Shown: positions 24,914 through 35,292 of the stretch, piece by piece
Layout of the letters: the number at the start of each line of letters is the position of its first letter
How positions within the stretch are numbered: position 1 is the first letter of the stretch
Assembly (NCBI RefSeq): GCF_001017175.1
Contig: NZ_LCYG01000016.1
Coordinates: forward strand, 124,001 to 188,000
Source of the DNA: Microvirga vignae
Lineage (GTDB): Bacteria; Pseudomonadota; Alphaproteobacteria; Rhizobiales; Beijerinckiaceae
Direction of reading: 5' to 3'
DNA length: 64,000 bases
The notes under the pieces: generated by a model
Database searches by the model: none
The model's input: the letters and a program-made list of their open reading frames with translations, nothing else
What the model was told of the DNA's origin: nothing
Position numbers and translations under genes: made by a program

Positions 24914-27112
24914 TCAAGCGGCGGCCAGCCACTCCCGTAGCTTTGTCCAGCGCCGCTTCATCTGTCCGCCTCTGACGGCCATGGCGACGGCTTTCTTCTG
25001 CCCCACCAGCACGACCAGACGCTTGCCTCGAGTGACCCCGGTGTAGAGCAGGTTGCGGGCCAGCATCGTGAAGTGCTGCGTCACGACCGGGATGATCACG
25101 GCGGGATACTCCGAGCCTTGTGACTTGTGGATCGTTGTGGCGTAGGCGGGCACTAGCGTGTCGAGTTCGCCGAATGGGTACGACACCTCCCGTCCGTCAA
25201 ACGAGGCGATCAGCGCTCCTTCCTCATCGTCGATCCGCGCCACGGTTCCGAGATCGCCGTTGAAGACTTCCCGGTTGTAGTCATTCTGGGTCTCCATCAC
25301 GCGATCTCCTGGCGAGAAGCGCCAGCCGAATCGCTCCACCTTGGCGGGAGGATTGGGGTTGAGCACTTCTTGGAGCTGGATGTTGAGATTGCGGGCTCCC
25401 AGCACACCCCGGTTCATCGGGCAGAGCACCTGGATGTCCTTCATCGGATCGAGCCCGAACCGGCGCGGCATGCGCTCCTGGATCATCTGGATGATCTTCG
25501 GCACACCTTCCTCGGGATCGGCGATTTCGACGAAGTAGAAGTCGCTCTCCTCACCAGCCTTTGGCGGTTCGGGCATCTGACCCTTGTTGATACGGTGGGC
25601 GTTCACCACGATCCGGCTCTCTGCGGCCTGCCGGAACACCTCGGTCAGCCGAGCGACAGCAATACGTTCGGAGGCGATGATGTCGGCCAGCACCTGCCCG
25701 GAGCCGACTGAGGGCAACTGGTCCACGTCGCCGACGAGCAGCAGACCGGCATGAGGGGGCACCGCCTTGCTGAGGGCGTTCATCAGCGGCACGTCCACCA
25801 TGGAGGTCTCGTCCACCACCAGCAGATCGCAGTCGAGCGGGTTTTCCTCGTTGCGTGAGAAGCCACCATGCTTGGGGTCGATCTCCAGCAGGCGGTGGAT
25901 GGTCTTGGCCTCCAGTCCGGTCTGCTCCGTCATGCGCTTGGCTGCTCGTCCGGTAGGAGCGGCCAGCGCCACCTTGACTCCCTTGGCAACGAGCAGCCGC
26001 AGGATCGTGTCGAGCAGGGTCGTCTTGCCGACGCCCGGACCTCCGGTCACCACCGCCACTTTCGAGCCGAGCACCAATTTCAGAGCCTCGCGTTGCGAGG
26101 TCGCCAGGGTCTTGCCCGTGCGGCTCTCCACCCACGGAATGGCCTTGTCGAGGTCGATCTCAGGCCAGGGCGGCGGACCGGAAGCCCGTTCGATCAGTCG
26201 AGAGGCAATGGCTTGCTCGGACAGATAGAGGCCTTTGAGGAAAAGGCATGTCTCGTCACCGACCGTATCCGAGACGATCTCGCCCCTGGACAGCTCCTCG
26301 ACCACGGCCGTGCGGATGAGCTCCTGTTCCACCTCAAGCAGTTGCTCGGCCAAGTGGGTGAGCGCCTCGACCGGCAGAGCGCAGTGGCCCTCGTCCGTGG
26401 CTGTCTGAAGTGCGAACGAGATGCCGGCTCGGATGCGCTGCGGCGCGGTCTTCTCCATCCCGAGCTTCGCCGCGATGGCATCTGCCGTCCGGAAGCCAAT
26501 GCCGCGCACGTCCTTGGCCAGCCGATACGGATCCTCCGTCATGACCTGGATGGCCTCATAGCCGTAGGTCTTGAAGATGCGTACTGCTCGCGCCGTGCCG
26601 ACCCCGTGCGCGTGAAGGAAGATCATGATCTCCCGTACCGCCTTCTGCTCAGCCCAGCCCGCCACGATGCGGGAGGCGCGCATGGGACCGATCCCCGGCA
26701 CCTCGGTCAGGCGCTCGGGGGCGGCCTCAATGATCTCAAAGGTGTCCACGCCGAAGGCCGCCACGATGCGCTTCGCCATGGCCGGCCCGATGCCGCGCAT
26801 CTGTCCGGAGGCAAGATACTTCTCGATCCCCTCTACCCCGGTCGGCGGCGTGGTCTTCAGAACCTCGGCCTTAAACTGCAGCCCGTGCGTACGGTCGCTG
26901 ATCCAGAGCCCACTCGCGGTGATCCATTCGCCTGCGGCAACAGCGGGCGTATGGCCCACGACCGTCACGAGATCGCGCTTGCCCCTCGCATGCACTTTAA
27001 GGACTGCAAATCCGCTTTCGGGGTTGTGGAAGGTGACGCGCTCGACTGAGCCCGCGAGCGTCTCGAGGACTGGCCTCTGATCAACTTGTGAGGGTCGAAT
27101 CATCTGGTTCAT
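24914..27112 (-). CDS. recD2: RecD2-type SF1B DNA helicase, 732 aa
   Basis: The N-terminal region (about 15-90) is the OB-like part, followed by helix-hairpin-helix repeats (RGIGPAMAKRIVAAFG, VPGIGPMRASRIVAG, VRGIGFRTADAIAAKLG). The helicase core has Walker A VTGGPGVGKTTLLDTI (about 355-370), Walker B LLVVDETSMVDVPL, a GDVDQLPSVGSGQVL motif, and the C-terminal VPAYATTIHKSQGSEYPAVI. This is RecD2 (stand-alone, not RecBCD subunit), a 5'-3' helicase for repair and replication fork restart. Length fits the family. The start may be Met1 or Met4. It points away from the NepR-like gene; the 304 bases between them show no other gene. Confidence 0.95.
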   Translation of the reverse strand: MNQMIRPSQVDQRPVLETLAGSVERVTFHNPESGFAVLKVHARGKRDLVTVVGHTPAVAAGEWITASGLWISDRTHGLQFKAEVLKTTPPTGVEGIEKYLASGQMRGIGPAMAKRIVAAFGVDTFEIIEAAPERLTEVPGIGPMRASRIVAGWAEQKAVREIMIFLHAHGVGTARAVRIFKTYGYEAIQVMTEDPYRLAKDVRGIGFRTADAIAAKLGMEKTAPQRIRAGISFALQTATDEGHCALPVEALTHLAEQLLEVEQELIRTAVVEELSRGEIVSDTVGDETCLFLKGLYLSEQAIASRLIERASGPPPWPEIDLDKAIPWVESRTGKTLATSQREALKLVLGSKVAVVTGGPGVGKTTLLDTILRLLVAKGVKVALAAPTGRAAKRMTEQTGLEAKTIHRLLEIDPKHGGFSRNEENPLDCDLLVVDETSMVDVPLMNALSKAVPPHAGLLLVGDVDQLPSVGSGQVLADIIASERIAVARLTEVFRQAAESRIVVNAHRINKGQMPEPPKAGEESDFYFVEIADPEEGVPKIIQMIQERMPRRFGLDPMKDIQVLCPMNRGVLGARNLNIQLQEVLNPNPPAKVERFGWRFSPGDRVMETQNDYNREVFNGDLGTVARIDDEEGALIASFDGREVSYPFGELDTLVPAYATTIHKSQGSEYPAVIIPVVTQHFTMLARNLLYTGVTRGKRLVVLVGQKKAVAMAVRGGQMKRRWTKLREWLAAA

Positions 27113-27417
27113 GGTGCCTGCCGGAATCGTTCCCGGCCTCTCCGACTGTATCGCTGGATGGCACCGCTGACGAGGATGCTCTCTCTAGATTAGCACCAAA
27201 CGTTCTTGGTTTGTTTCAAGGCTTTTTTGCGGCGATTCGGGTTGACACGGGCTCTCTCAAGGGCAGTTCGCGGGTTTGAATGTGGTGCTAGCGAAGCAAG
27301 CGCCAAATCCGAGCTTTTACAGAGTTCTGCCCGGTTTCCACAGGCAGAAAGAAATATGGTTAACGATTAGTTGGCGAAGCGATACTCAGGGGGGTGGCTG
27401 CGGATTGGGAGGTGGAG

Positions 27418-27618
27418 ATGAGCGATGGAGCGGATGGGGGCGAGCGACTTTTGGCAGTCTCCGATACCGAACTCCTGCGCCGGATCGGGCAAGATCTCCG
27501 CTCGATTTACGCGGACGTGATCAGGCAGCCTCTTCCACAGCGCATCCAGGCAACTCTGGCGCTCATCGATCGGGAGCAGAGGCTCGCCGAACAGTTGCCT
27601 CGTACACTGACGCACTGA
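27418..27618 (+). CDS. NepR-like anti-sigma factor, 66 aa
   Basis: The core TELLRRIGQDLRSIYADV, then IRQPLPQRIQATLALIDRE fits the NepR pattern (IG-x-x-LR-x-x-Y-x-x-V...P-x-P-x-R...LL-x-x-LD). NepR sequesters the general-stress sigma factor EcfG and is released by PhyR. ATG at 27418 has GGAGGTGGAG before it and is preferred to the Met eight codons earlier. No ecfG or phyR is in the window, so this is an orphan paralog. Its last 56 bases overlap the convergent oxidoreductase gene, which is unusual. The family call rests on the motif only. Confidence 0.6.
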   Translation: MSDGADGGERLLAVSDTELLRRIGQDLRSIYADVIRQPLPQRIQATLALIDREQRLAEQLPRTLTH

Positions 27619-28720
27619 AGAAGGGTGGCGCTGTTCGCAAGACCAACTTGCCCGTGGTTTCGCCCGACTCCAAGGCTCGATGAGCTTCAGCCACATCCGC
27701 CAACGCAAAGGATCGGACTTTCGGTGCCTGCATGATCCCTGCTTCTACCCAGGTGGTGAGGTCGCTTACAGCGGCGTGCAGCAGGTCAGTGCGGGCAAAG
27801 AGAAATGACAGATTGAATGCCACCACACCTTTGTTCCCGCTCGTCATCGACAACGGATTGAAGCGCGGCATCCTCAGCATTCCGAGGGCTGCCTTGAGGT
27901 AGTTGATGCGCCCACTCTGTTTGGGCAACAAAGTGTGAAAGCCATAGATCAACAGCTTGCCCGTCGGCCTCAGATGCGCGTAGCTCTGCGCCAGGGTTTC
28001 AGGGCCGTTTGCATCAAAGACCAGATCGTAGCCGTCAGGACACAGGCGCTTGGCCTCGTCCCAGAGCGACTGAGTGGATTTGTCGACCACGGCGTCTGCG
28101 CCAAGCTGGCGCACATACTCGACCTTGTGACTTCTTCCCACCACACCAGTCACGTGCAGATTGTGCAACTTGCACAGTTGGATGAGCGCCGAGCCCACTC
28201 CGCCGCCGGCCGAATGCACGAGCACCCTCATGCCGGGCCGGATCACCACGTTCTGCAGCAAGCCATGATACGCGGTCAGGTGGACGGCCAAGAAACCAGC
28301 GGCTCCTTCGAAGTCCAGAGCCTGAGGCTTAGGCCACACCAGATCTGCCGGGGCGCACACGTGAGTGGAGTAGCCGTTGAAGAGGGTGACTCCAAACACC
28401 GGATCGCCGGGCTTCACATGTTTGACCTCACGGCCAACTTCTTCCACCCAGCCTGAGTACTCGAAGCCGGGCGTAATCGGCCAGCCCACAAACCGGCGCG
28501 CGGACGCGTACACGCCCCAGCGAACACAGACGTCCGCATAGTTTACCCCCACCGCCTGGGTGCGGATCAGAACCTGTCGATCACCAGGCTTCGGCACTCG
28601 ATGAGTTTCGAGCTTCAACCGCTCGTACGCACCAGCTTTGTGGATGACCACTTTGTACATGGACTCTGACGGCATCACCTTTCCGCCTGCAGCTTCGACC
28701 TGAAGCTCCTGTGCTGCCAC
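27563..28720 (-). CDS. Medium-chain zinc-independent oxidoreductase, VAT-1/quinone reductase type, 385 aa
   Basis: A GroES-like N-terminal fold (QVLIRTQAVGVNYADV) is followed by the Rossmann glycine motif VLVHSAGGGVGSALIQL, and FEYSGWVEEVG and GPETLAQSYAHL are like VAT-1 homologs; the catalytic-zinc ligands of alcohol dehydrogenases are not seen. The enzyme should reduce quinones or enals with NADPH. The start is GTG at 28720 with AAGGGG before it, nine bases past the stop of the upstream gene on the same strand. The last about 20 residues after KLVLR have no counterpart and run over the convergent NepR-like gene, so the end may be an extension. Confidence 0.85.
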   Translation of the reverse strand: MAAQELQVEAAGGKVMPSESMYKVVIHKAGAYERLKLETHRVPKPGDRQVLIRTQAVGVNYADVCVRWGVYASARRFVGWPITPGFEYSGWVEEVGREVKHVKPGDPVFGVTLFNGYSTHVCAPADLVWPKPQALDFEGAAGFLAVHLTAYHGLLQNVVIRPGMRVLVHSAGGGVGSALIQLCKLHNLHVTGVVGRSHKVEYVRQLGADAVVDKSTQSLWDEAKRLCPDGYDLVFDANGPETLAQSYAHLRPTGKLLIYGFHTLLPKQSGRINYLKAALGMLRMPRFNPLSMTSGNKGVVAFNLSFLFARTDLLHAAVSDLTTWVEAGIMQAPKVRSFALADVAEAHRALESGETTGKLVLRTAPPFFSASVYEATVRRASAPDR

Positions 28721-28729
28721 TGAAGCCCC

Positions 28730-29521
28730 TTATGATGGGCGTCGGCGCAAGGCTCCGACAATGGGTCCCATCGGCATGAGCGAGTCGATCCGCTCCAAGG
28801 AAGGGGCATAGAGGCTGGAGACACTTCCATCCAGAAACAATGCATCGGCACAGTCGAGCTCGTCTCGGAACAAATGAGCGAATGTGCTGAACGTGACCGG
28901 ATCTTCTGAAATCACAAACACGACTGTGTGCTGGTCTTTCACCCCGACGCCGTTACGGATCTTTCGCGAGGTGCTTTGGTCGGAAAACCGAGGGTGGATT
29001 TGCCCGTGGATGACGAGCATCGGGCCCGATTGTGTCGCGAAATCGGGCCTGATTTTCCGCTTCAGATAGGCTCCTGTCTCAAGCACGCCTGCCTGACGAC
29101 CTTTGACATAAAAAATGCCATTCGGCTTGAGGTGGAAGTTTCCGGGTCCGTTCTTGGTGTTGGCCGCCTTCAGTTGCTTTCCGTTTTCGACATAAAGTCC
29201 CACAGGCGAGCGATCCTCATGGTACATGCCGGCGTTCATCGCAAAAGCAACGCGTGCACCCTCCGGTGTCTCTTTCAAGCGATCGAACGAGCCCAGCACA
29301 TCCCCGCTTGGCCCGCGCCAGAACAGCCTCACCTCGTATTGTCGTAGATCCGCCGTGCAGACCACGAAGGTGCTGTCAGCAAACTGGACTGGCCGACACG
29401 GATTACGATCGGGCTGAGCCGCTGCTCGTCCGGTCAGCAGGCCAACGGAAACGAGAATCGCGAACAGTATGATGGCTGTCCAGGAGAGCAAGCTGTCCAG
29501 AGTGAGGCCGATAGGTTTCAT
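28730..29521 (-). CDS. Secreted phosphodiester glycosidase (NAGPA/DUF2233 domain), 263 aa
   Basis: A signal-anchor or signal peptide lies at the N-terminus (hydrophobic run SWTAIILFAILVSVG, then GRAAAQPD). The rest is the NAGPA-type fold: VAFAMNAGMYHEDRSPVGLYVENG, NGIFYVKG, ATQSGPMLVI, RNGVGVKDQHTVVFVIS, and DALFLDGSVSSLYAP. Such enzymes cut sugars from phosphodiester linkages in exopolysaccharide or lipid-linked glycans outside the cytoplasm. ATG at 29521 is chosen because the frame upstream has no such signal and overlaps the carboxypeptidase end. It follows that gene by 17 bases, so they form an operon with the VAT-1-like gene. Confidence 0.88.
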   Translation of the reverse strand: MKPIGLTLDSLLSWTAIILFAILVSVGLLTGRAAAQPDRNPCRPVQFADSTFVVCTADLRQYEVRLFWRGPSGDVLGSFDRLKETPEGARVAFAMNAGMYHEDRSPVGLYVENGKQLKAANTKNGPGNFHLKPNGIFYVKGRQAGVLETGAYLKRKIRPDFATQSGPMLVIHGQIHPRFSDQSTSRKIRNGVGVKDQHTVVFVISEDPVTFSTFAHLFRDELDCADALFLDGSVSSLYAPSLERIDSLMPMGPIVGALRRRPS

Positions 29522-29538
29522 TGGCAGCGTAGGTCCTT

Positions 29539-31032
29539 TCAGTGTCCGAGATACCGTTCCCGCAGGTGAGCGCGGAAGGCTTCCGCGGTGAGAGGTTGGC
29601 CGGTTGCAGCAATCAAAAGCTGATCGGTGGTCAGCAGGCTCCCCTTTGAATGAACGTTGGCGCGCAGCCATGTCCGAAGCGGCGCGAAATCACCCTTTGC
29701 CAAGCCCGGAAGGATGTCTGCGTCAGCCTGGCTGGCGGCCCTGAAGAGTTGGGCCGCCGTCATGGCGCCAAGCGTGTAGGTTGGGAAGTACCCCCACGCG
29801 CCACCCGGCCAATGGATGTCCTGCAGGCAGCCCAGGCTGTCGTCGGGCACCGTAAGACCAAGAAGTCTTTTGACTTTGTCGTTGAAGGCGGACGGCAGAT
29901 CCTGGATCTGGAGGTCGCCGGCAATCAGCGCCTTCTCCAGCTTGTAGCGGACCAGGATGTGAGCCGGATAGGTGATCTCGTCCGCATCCACCCGGATGAA
30001 GCCCGGCTCCACCGTGGTCAGGATCTGATGGAGATTCTCTGGGCTCCAGGCTGAGCCCTCTCCCTGGAACGTCTCCCGTACGAGGGGAGCGAGATAGGTG
30101 ACGAACTCCTGGCTCCGGCAGGCCTGCATCTCAATGAGCAGAGATTGACTCTCATGCAGGCTCATGCCGCGTGCCAGCCCGACGGGCTGACGGCGCCACG
30201 CCTCCGGGCGGCCCTGCTCATAGAGCGCGTGACCGGTTTCATGAAGCACTCCCATGAGTGCGCTCATGAAGTTGGCCTCGCTGTAGCGGGTGGTGATCCG
30301 GACATCACGCGTGGATCCACCGCAGAACGGATGCAAGCTCACATCGAGTCGCCCCCGGTTGAAATCGAACCCGACCGCCTTCATCAAGTGCTCGCCGATG
30401 CGTCGTTGATCGTCGACAGGGAAGGGGCCGTCGAGCGGCAGGATGGCAGGACGGCCCTTCTGGTGCTCCTGCGCCTCCTGGATCAGGGCCGGCAGTTCGG
30501 CGCCGAGTTCGGCGAAGAGAGGATCGATGGCAGCTTGGCGGAGGCCAGGATCGTAGCTGTCGAGGAGAGCGTCATAAGAGGACAGCCCCAACGCCTCGCC
30601 CTTGGCCTGGCCGATCTGCCGCTGAAGCGTAAGGACCTGGGAGAGGTGCGGCAGGAGCAGGGCGAAGTCGCCGTTCTGCCGGGCTTCGCGCCACACCAGC
30701 TCCGCCCGGGATACGGCTCTCGAGCTGGCCTCGACGAGGTCGGCCGGAACCGCGGCGGCATGGAGGTAGATCCGGCGCATCTCACGCAGGTTGGCGCGCT
30801 GCCAGTCGTCGAGATGGCCGCTGTCCTGATCCGCCTGGTCCAGGAGGTCGCCCGTGTCGTGTGCGGTGAGCATCTCATGGGCAAGGCCCTTGAGCGTCGC
30901 AAGCTGGTCGGAGCGGCTGTCGGCGGCGCCCTCCGGCATCATGGTTTCGGCATCCCATTGCAGAATGCCGATCGCGTCCTCGATCGAGCTGATGCGGGCG
31001 AAGCGTTCTTCCAGCGTGGGGTAGGCATGCAT
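29539..31032 (-). CDS. Metallocarboxypeptidase, M32 (Taq/thermostable type), 497 aa
   Basis: The zinc site HETGH (in VLHETGHALYEQG) and the second ligand Glu (SLHESQSLLIE) are present, with YSEANFMSALMG before. QWDAETMMPEGA near residue 24 and the C-terminal DIHWPGGAWGYFPTYTLGAM are family hallmarks. M32 enzymes remove C-terminal residues in the cytoplasm. ATG at 31032 gives the family length of about 500; the frame is open another 243 bases, but that part runs across the cupin gene and is not coding. First gene of a three-gene operon with the glycosidase and VAT-1-like genes. Confidence 0.95.
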   Translation of the reverse strand: MHAYPTLEERFARISSIEDAIGILQWDAETMMPEGAADSRSDQLATLKGLAHEMLTAHDTGDLLDQADQDSGHLDDWQRANLREMRRIYLHAAAVPADLVEASSRAVSRAELVWREARQNGDFALLLPHLSQVLTLQRQIGQAKGEALGLSSYDALLDSYDPGLRQAAIDPLFAELGAELPALIQEAQEHQKGRPAILPLDGPFPVDDQRRIGEHLMKAVGFDFNRGRLDVSLHPFCGGSTRDVRITTRYSEANFMSALMGVLHETGHALYEQGRPEAWRRQPVGLARGMSLHESQSLLIEMQACRSQEFVTYLAPLVRETFQGEGSAWSPENLHQILTTVEPGFIRVDADEITYPAHILVRYKLEKALIAGDLQIQDLPSAFNDKVKRLLGLTVPDDSLGCLQDIHWPGGAWGYFPTYTLGAMTAAQLFRAASQADADILPGLAKGDFAPLRTWLRANVHSKGSLLTTDQLLIAATGQPLTAEAFRAHLRERYLGH

Positions 31033-31157
31033 GTCGGTGCGAGTTCCGTCCTTGAGGCTAATTTCGGGCTGCGGGGCGGGCAAAGCGAACACGCAACCGG
31101 CTCGGATGAAAGCATTCGGCCGCTTCTGCCGCCTTTCCCTATGGCGCTGTCGTGCAC

Positions 31158-31655
31158 CTACTCCGGCTGCTTGTGGATCGGGTCGACCCAGTAAACCTCC
31201 TCCGGCTGTTCGACCGGATCCACATCGGTGATGTTCACCACGACGGCTTCGTTGTCGCTGCGCACCAGGACGCATTCGAGGGGCTCGTCGGGACTGGCGT
31301 TGATCTCCTGATGGGGCACGAAGGGCGGCACATAGATGAAGTCCCCAGGCCCAGCCTCTGCGACGAACTCCAGCCGCTCGCCCCAGCGCATGCGGGCCTT
31401 GCCTCGCACGACATAAATGACGCTCTCTAGTTCGCCGTGGTGGTGCACCCCGGTCTTGGCATTCGGCTGGATCGAAACCGTGCCCGCCCAGATCTTCTGT
31501 GCGCCCACCCGGGCATGATTGATCGCGGCTTGGCGAAACATGCCCGGGGTTTGTGCCGTATTCGGATCGAGACGGTCACCCTTGATCACCTGGACGCCGT
31601 GGTGCTTCCAGTGCTCATGATGATCATGGACGTTGTCGTGGCTGTGGTCTGTCAT
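31158..31655 (-). CDS. Cupin domain protein with His-rich N-terminus, 165 aa
   Basis: The cupin motifs are clear: GVHHHGELESVIYVVRG (metal ligands His, His, Glu) and PGDFIYVPPFVPHQEIN (fourth ligand His). The N-terminal 20 residues (MTDHSHDNVHDHHEHWKHHG) are rich in His and may bind a metal such as zinc or nickel. Likely a small-molecule-binding or dioxygenase-like protein of unknown substrate. Stop lies 125 bases before the M32 carboxypeptidase start. Confidence 0.85.
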   Translation of the reverse strand: MTDHSHDNVHDHHEHWKHHGVQVIKGDRLDPNTAQTPGMFRQAAINHARVGAQKIWAGTVSIQPNAKTGVHHHGELESVIYVVRGKARMRWGERLEFVAEAGPGDFIYVPPFVPHQEINASPDEPLECVLVRSDNEAVVVNITDVDPVEQPEEVYWVDPIHKQPE

Positions 31656-31917
31656 GGTGATCTCCGAGACGGTTGACCTCTGTTCTTATGCTGAACCACA
31701 AGTAAGGCCGCGGGTGGAGGAGGTCAGCTCAAGCCTCCCGCGCCGCGTGATTCTGCTCGTCAGTGCCGCACCCCTTCAGACGAAGCGGGACCAATCCGAG
31801 TCTTCCTGATGGCGAGATGGAATAGGCTCCGCATTTAATTGCAGGCGGTCGCGCTCCTGTTGAAGCTCAGTGCCATGCACACGAGGCAAGAAGTGTAATA
31901 TCAGAGCGCTGGGTTCG

Positions 31918-32250
31918 TCAGTCCAATGACGCTTTGATCCGCGCCAGTCCCTCTTTGGTCAGCGGATCGATCCTGAGAAGATTGTGCCCTCCGGACGAAA
32001 CCCGCTTTGAGAAAATGAGGCGCACGTACCCACCACTACGGAGCGGGAGGAAGTAGAGGCCATCGGTTTCCCCTGCCAAAAAGCAGCGCAATCCGACGTA
32101 AAAGCTTTCCTCATATCCTTTGATGGCCCTGCGGATCGCTGGGTGGATCACAAGGGTCGTTTGTCTACTCTCACAGACCTCTTCAACGGCATCGAAACTC
32201 AACACGCTGAACCTCGTCTCTGAACGGCAAAGCAGCCTATGAAGGTTCAA
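31918..32250 (-). CDS. Hypothetical protein, 110 aa
   Basis: The start is TTG at 32250 with GGGAG about five bases before. The protein is a mixed alpha-beta small domain with KGYEESFYVGLRCFL in the middle and ends RIDPLTKEGLARIKASLD. No family recognised. It lies divergent to groES. The 261 bases between it and the cupin hold only a 34-codon frame of doubtful meaning (31776-31890, minus). Confidence 0.45.
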   Translation of the reverse strand: MNLHRLLCRSETRFSVLSFDAVEEVCESRQTTLVIHPAIRRAIKGYEESFYVGLRCFLAGETDGLYFLPLRSGGYVRLIFSKRVSSGGHNLLRIDPLTKEGLARIKASLD

Positions 32251-32304
32251 CGTCGCTCCCGAGGATCCAGTTCTCCTCGAGCCCGCCTATCTTTAAGGAC
32301 GGGG

Positions 32305-32333
32305 TTGCAGCCCTACCGGCTGCATGATTATCT
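32305..32333 (+). promoter_or_regulatory. Sigma-70-like promoter of groESL
   Basis: TTGCAG (32305-32310) and TTATCT (32328-32333) are separated by 17 bases. The start point would fall in the CIRCE repeat, as expected for a HrcA-repressed promoter. Confidence 0.55.
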
Positions 32334-32337
32334 GTCG

Positions 32338-32364
32338 TTAGCACTCTCGGGTGGCGAGTGCTAA
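32338..32364 (+). promoter_or_regulatory. CIRCE element (HrcA operator), perfect
   Basis: TTAGCACTC (32338-32346) and GAGTGCTAA (32356-32364) form the exact consensus inverted repeat with the standard nine-base spacer. It binds the repressor HrcA and in the transcript would lie in the 5' leader. The groES start is 57 bases later. Confidence 0.98.
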
Positions 32365-32420
32365 CGCTGCTACTCGGCCGAGATGAGTGCCTGCTATCGT
32401 TGATACCAGGAGGAAACAAA

Positions 32421-34419
<1,999 letters not shown>

Positions 34420-34441
34420 GTTCAGGCACCGTGCGGTGCGA

Positions 34442-34471
34442 GGCCCTGGAGAAATCCAGGGCCTTTTTCTT
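34442..34471 (+). terminator. Rho-independent terminator of groESL
   Basis: GGCCCTGGA (34442-34450) pairs with TCCAGGGCC (34455-34463) around a GAAA tetraloop, followed by TTTTTCTT. Perfect 9-base stem, 22 bases after the groEL stop. Confidence 0.97.
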
Positions 34472-34582
34472 ACAAGTTTAGCAGGTCGCTGGAGACCAAC
34501 TCCCGGACAGGGGGCCGCATTTGTGTTCTACTATGGCTCGACAGGAGTACACAGCGGTGATACACACGAGCAATTCAGGGGC

Positions 34583-34648
34583 GCGCTAAGCCGTTGATTT
34601 TGTTGATATACCGGAGTTGAAGGTACAATCCTCTCCTGGGCACCATTC
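34583..34648 (+). other. Attachment-like scar A (tRNA-Leu 3'-end-like sequence)
   Basis: GCGCTAAGCCGTTGATTT (34583-34600) is followed, counting 43 bases from its start, by CAATCCTCTCCTGGGCACCA (34626-34645) and TTC. CTCTCCTGGGCACCA matches the T-arm and acceptor 3' half of a bacterial tRNA-Leu, but no full tRNA is here. Scar B at 43,561 has the same two blocks at the same spacing. Probably the att scar of a lost integrative element. Confidence 0.55.
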
Positions 34649-34754
34649 CTTTCAGGAATGAGTGTTTCAAATCAGCTAGTCAGGTCCGTTGTGATGGCGC
34701 TCGTGGTGAGACACGGGTAATCCATGCGTCGGGCCTTTTTGTTTTAGGGTTTTC

Positions 34755-34946
34755 AAGGTGGAGGCTCGGTACCTCGGCCGGGAGAATGGCATCTTCTTGT
34801 TCTGCCTGCGCATTCCCGAGGAGCTTCAGGCTCGCTTCGGTGGCGAGAAGTTCATTAGAAAGACCTCGAAACGCGAGACGCTCATGTGGCCGCCGAGTAG
34901 GTTGCCGCTCTCGCGTTTGCTGATGATGCTTTTTGGCCTTCACTGA
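34755..34946 (+). pseudogene. Remnant of tyrosine recombinase N-terminus (DUF6538-like)
   Basis: The frame from GTG at 34755 reads EARYLGRENGIFLFCLR then IPEELQARFGGEKFIRKTSK, which resembles the DUF6538 N-terminal domain of many alphaproteobacterial integrases. It loses the pattern after about 40 residues and stops at 34,946; no catalytic domain follows. It lies 107 bases after scar A. The rest of 34,420-35,292 shows no intact gene. Confidence 0.5.
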
Positions 34947-35292
34947 AGTCACCCCAGGCGTGGTCTGATGACCCGGCGAAACCGTCAGGCGGCCGAGGCT
35001 CTCCTGAGCACCATTGGCCGCGCTCCCGGAGTTGCCCGTCAACCGAAATTGAACGGCTATCACACTCAAGCCCTGGATCATTCTTTCGAGGGTCGGCACG
35101 GCCGCAAATATCTGAAAAAAGGGCACGATCTGGTGAACCGGCGGCTGCGCCCCGCTGCTTCCTGTCGCGGCCATAAATTGACTCCCTCTTGTATTCCGCG
35201 CGGGGTATTCGCGACCCCGCGGCCTAACGTATCCGTGCGGGCGCGGGCTTCTCCACGGTGGCACCCTATGGGACTCTGGGCGTTGACTGACG

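Noticed and set aside
31033..31275. N-terminal extension of the M32 carboxypeptidase
   Set aside because: It would overlap the cupin gene and has Arg/Gly-rich low-complexity sequence; ATG at 31,032 gives the family length.
31776..31890. Possible 34-codon peptide on the minus strand between cupin and hypothetical genes
   Set aside because: It has a plausible helical charged sequence but no clear start or ribosome site; could be a relic.
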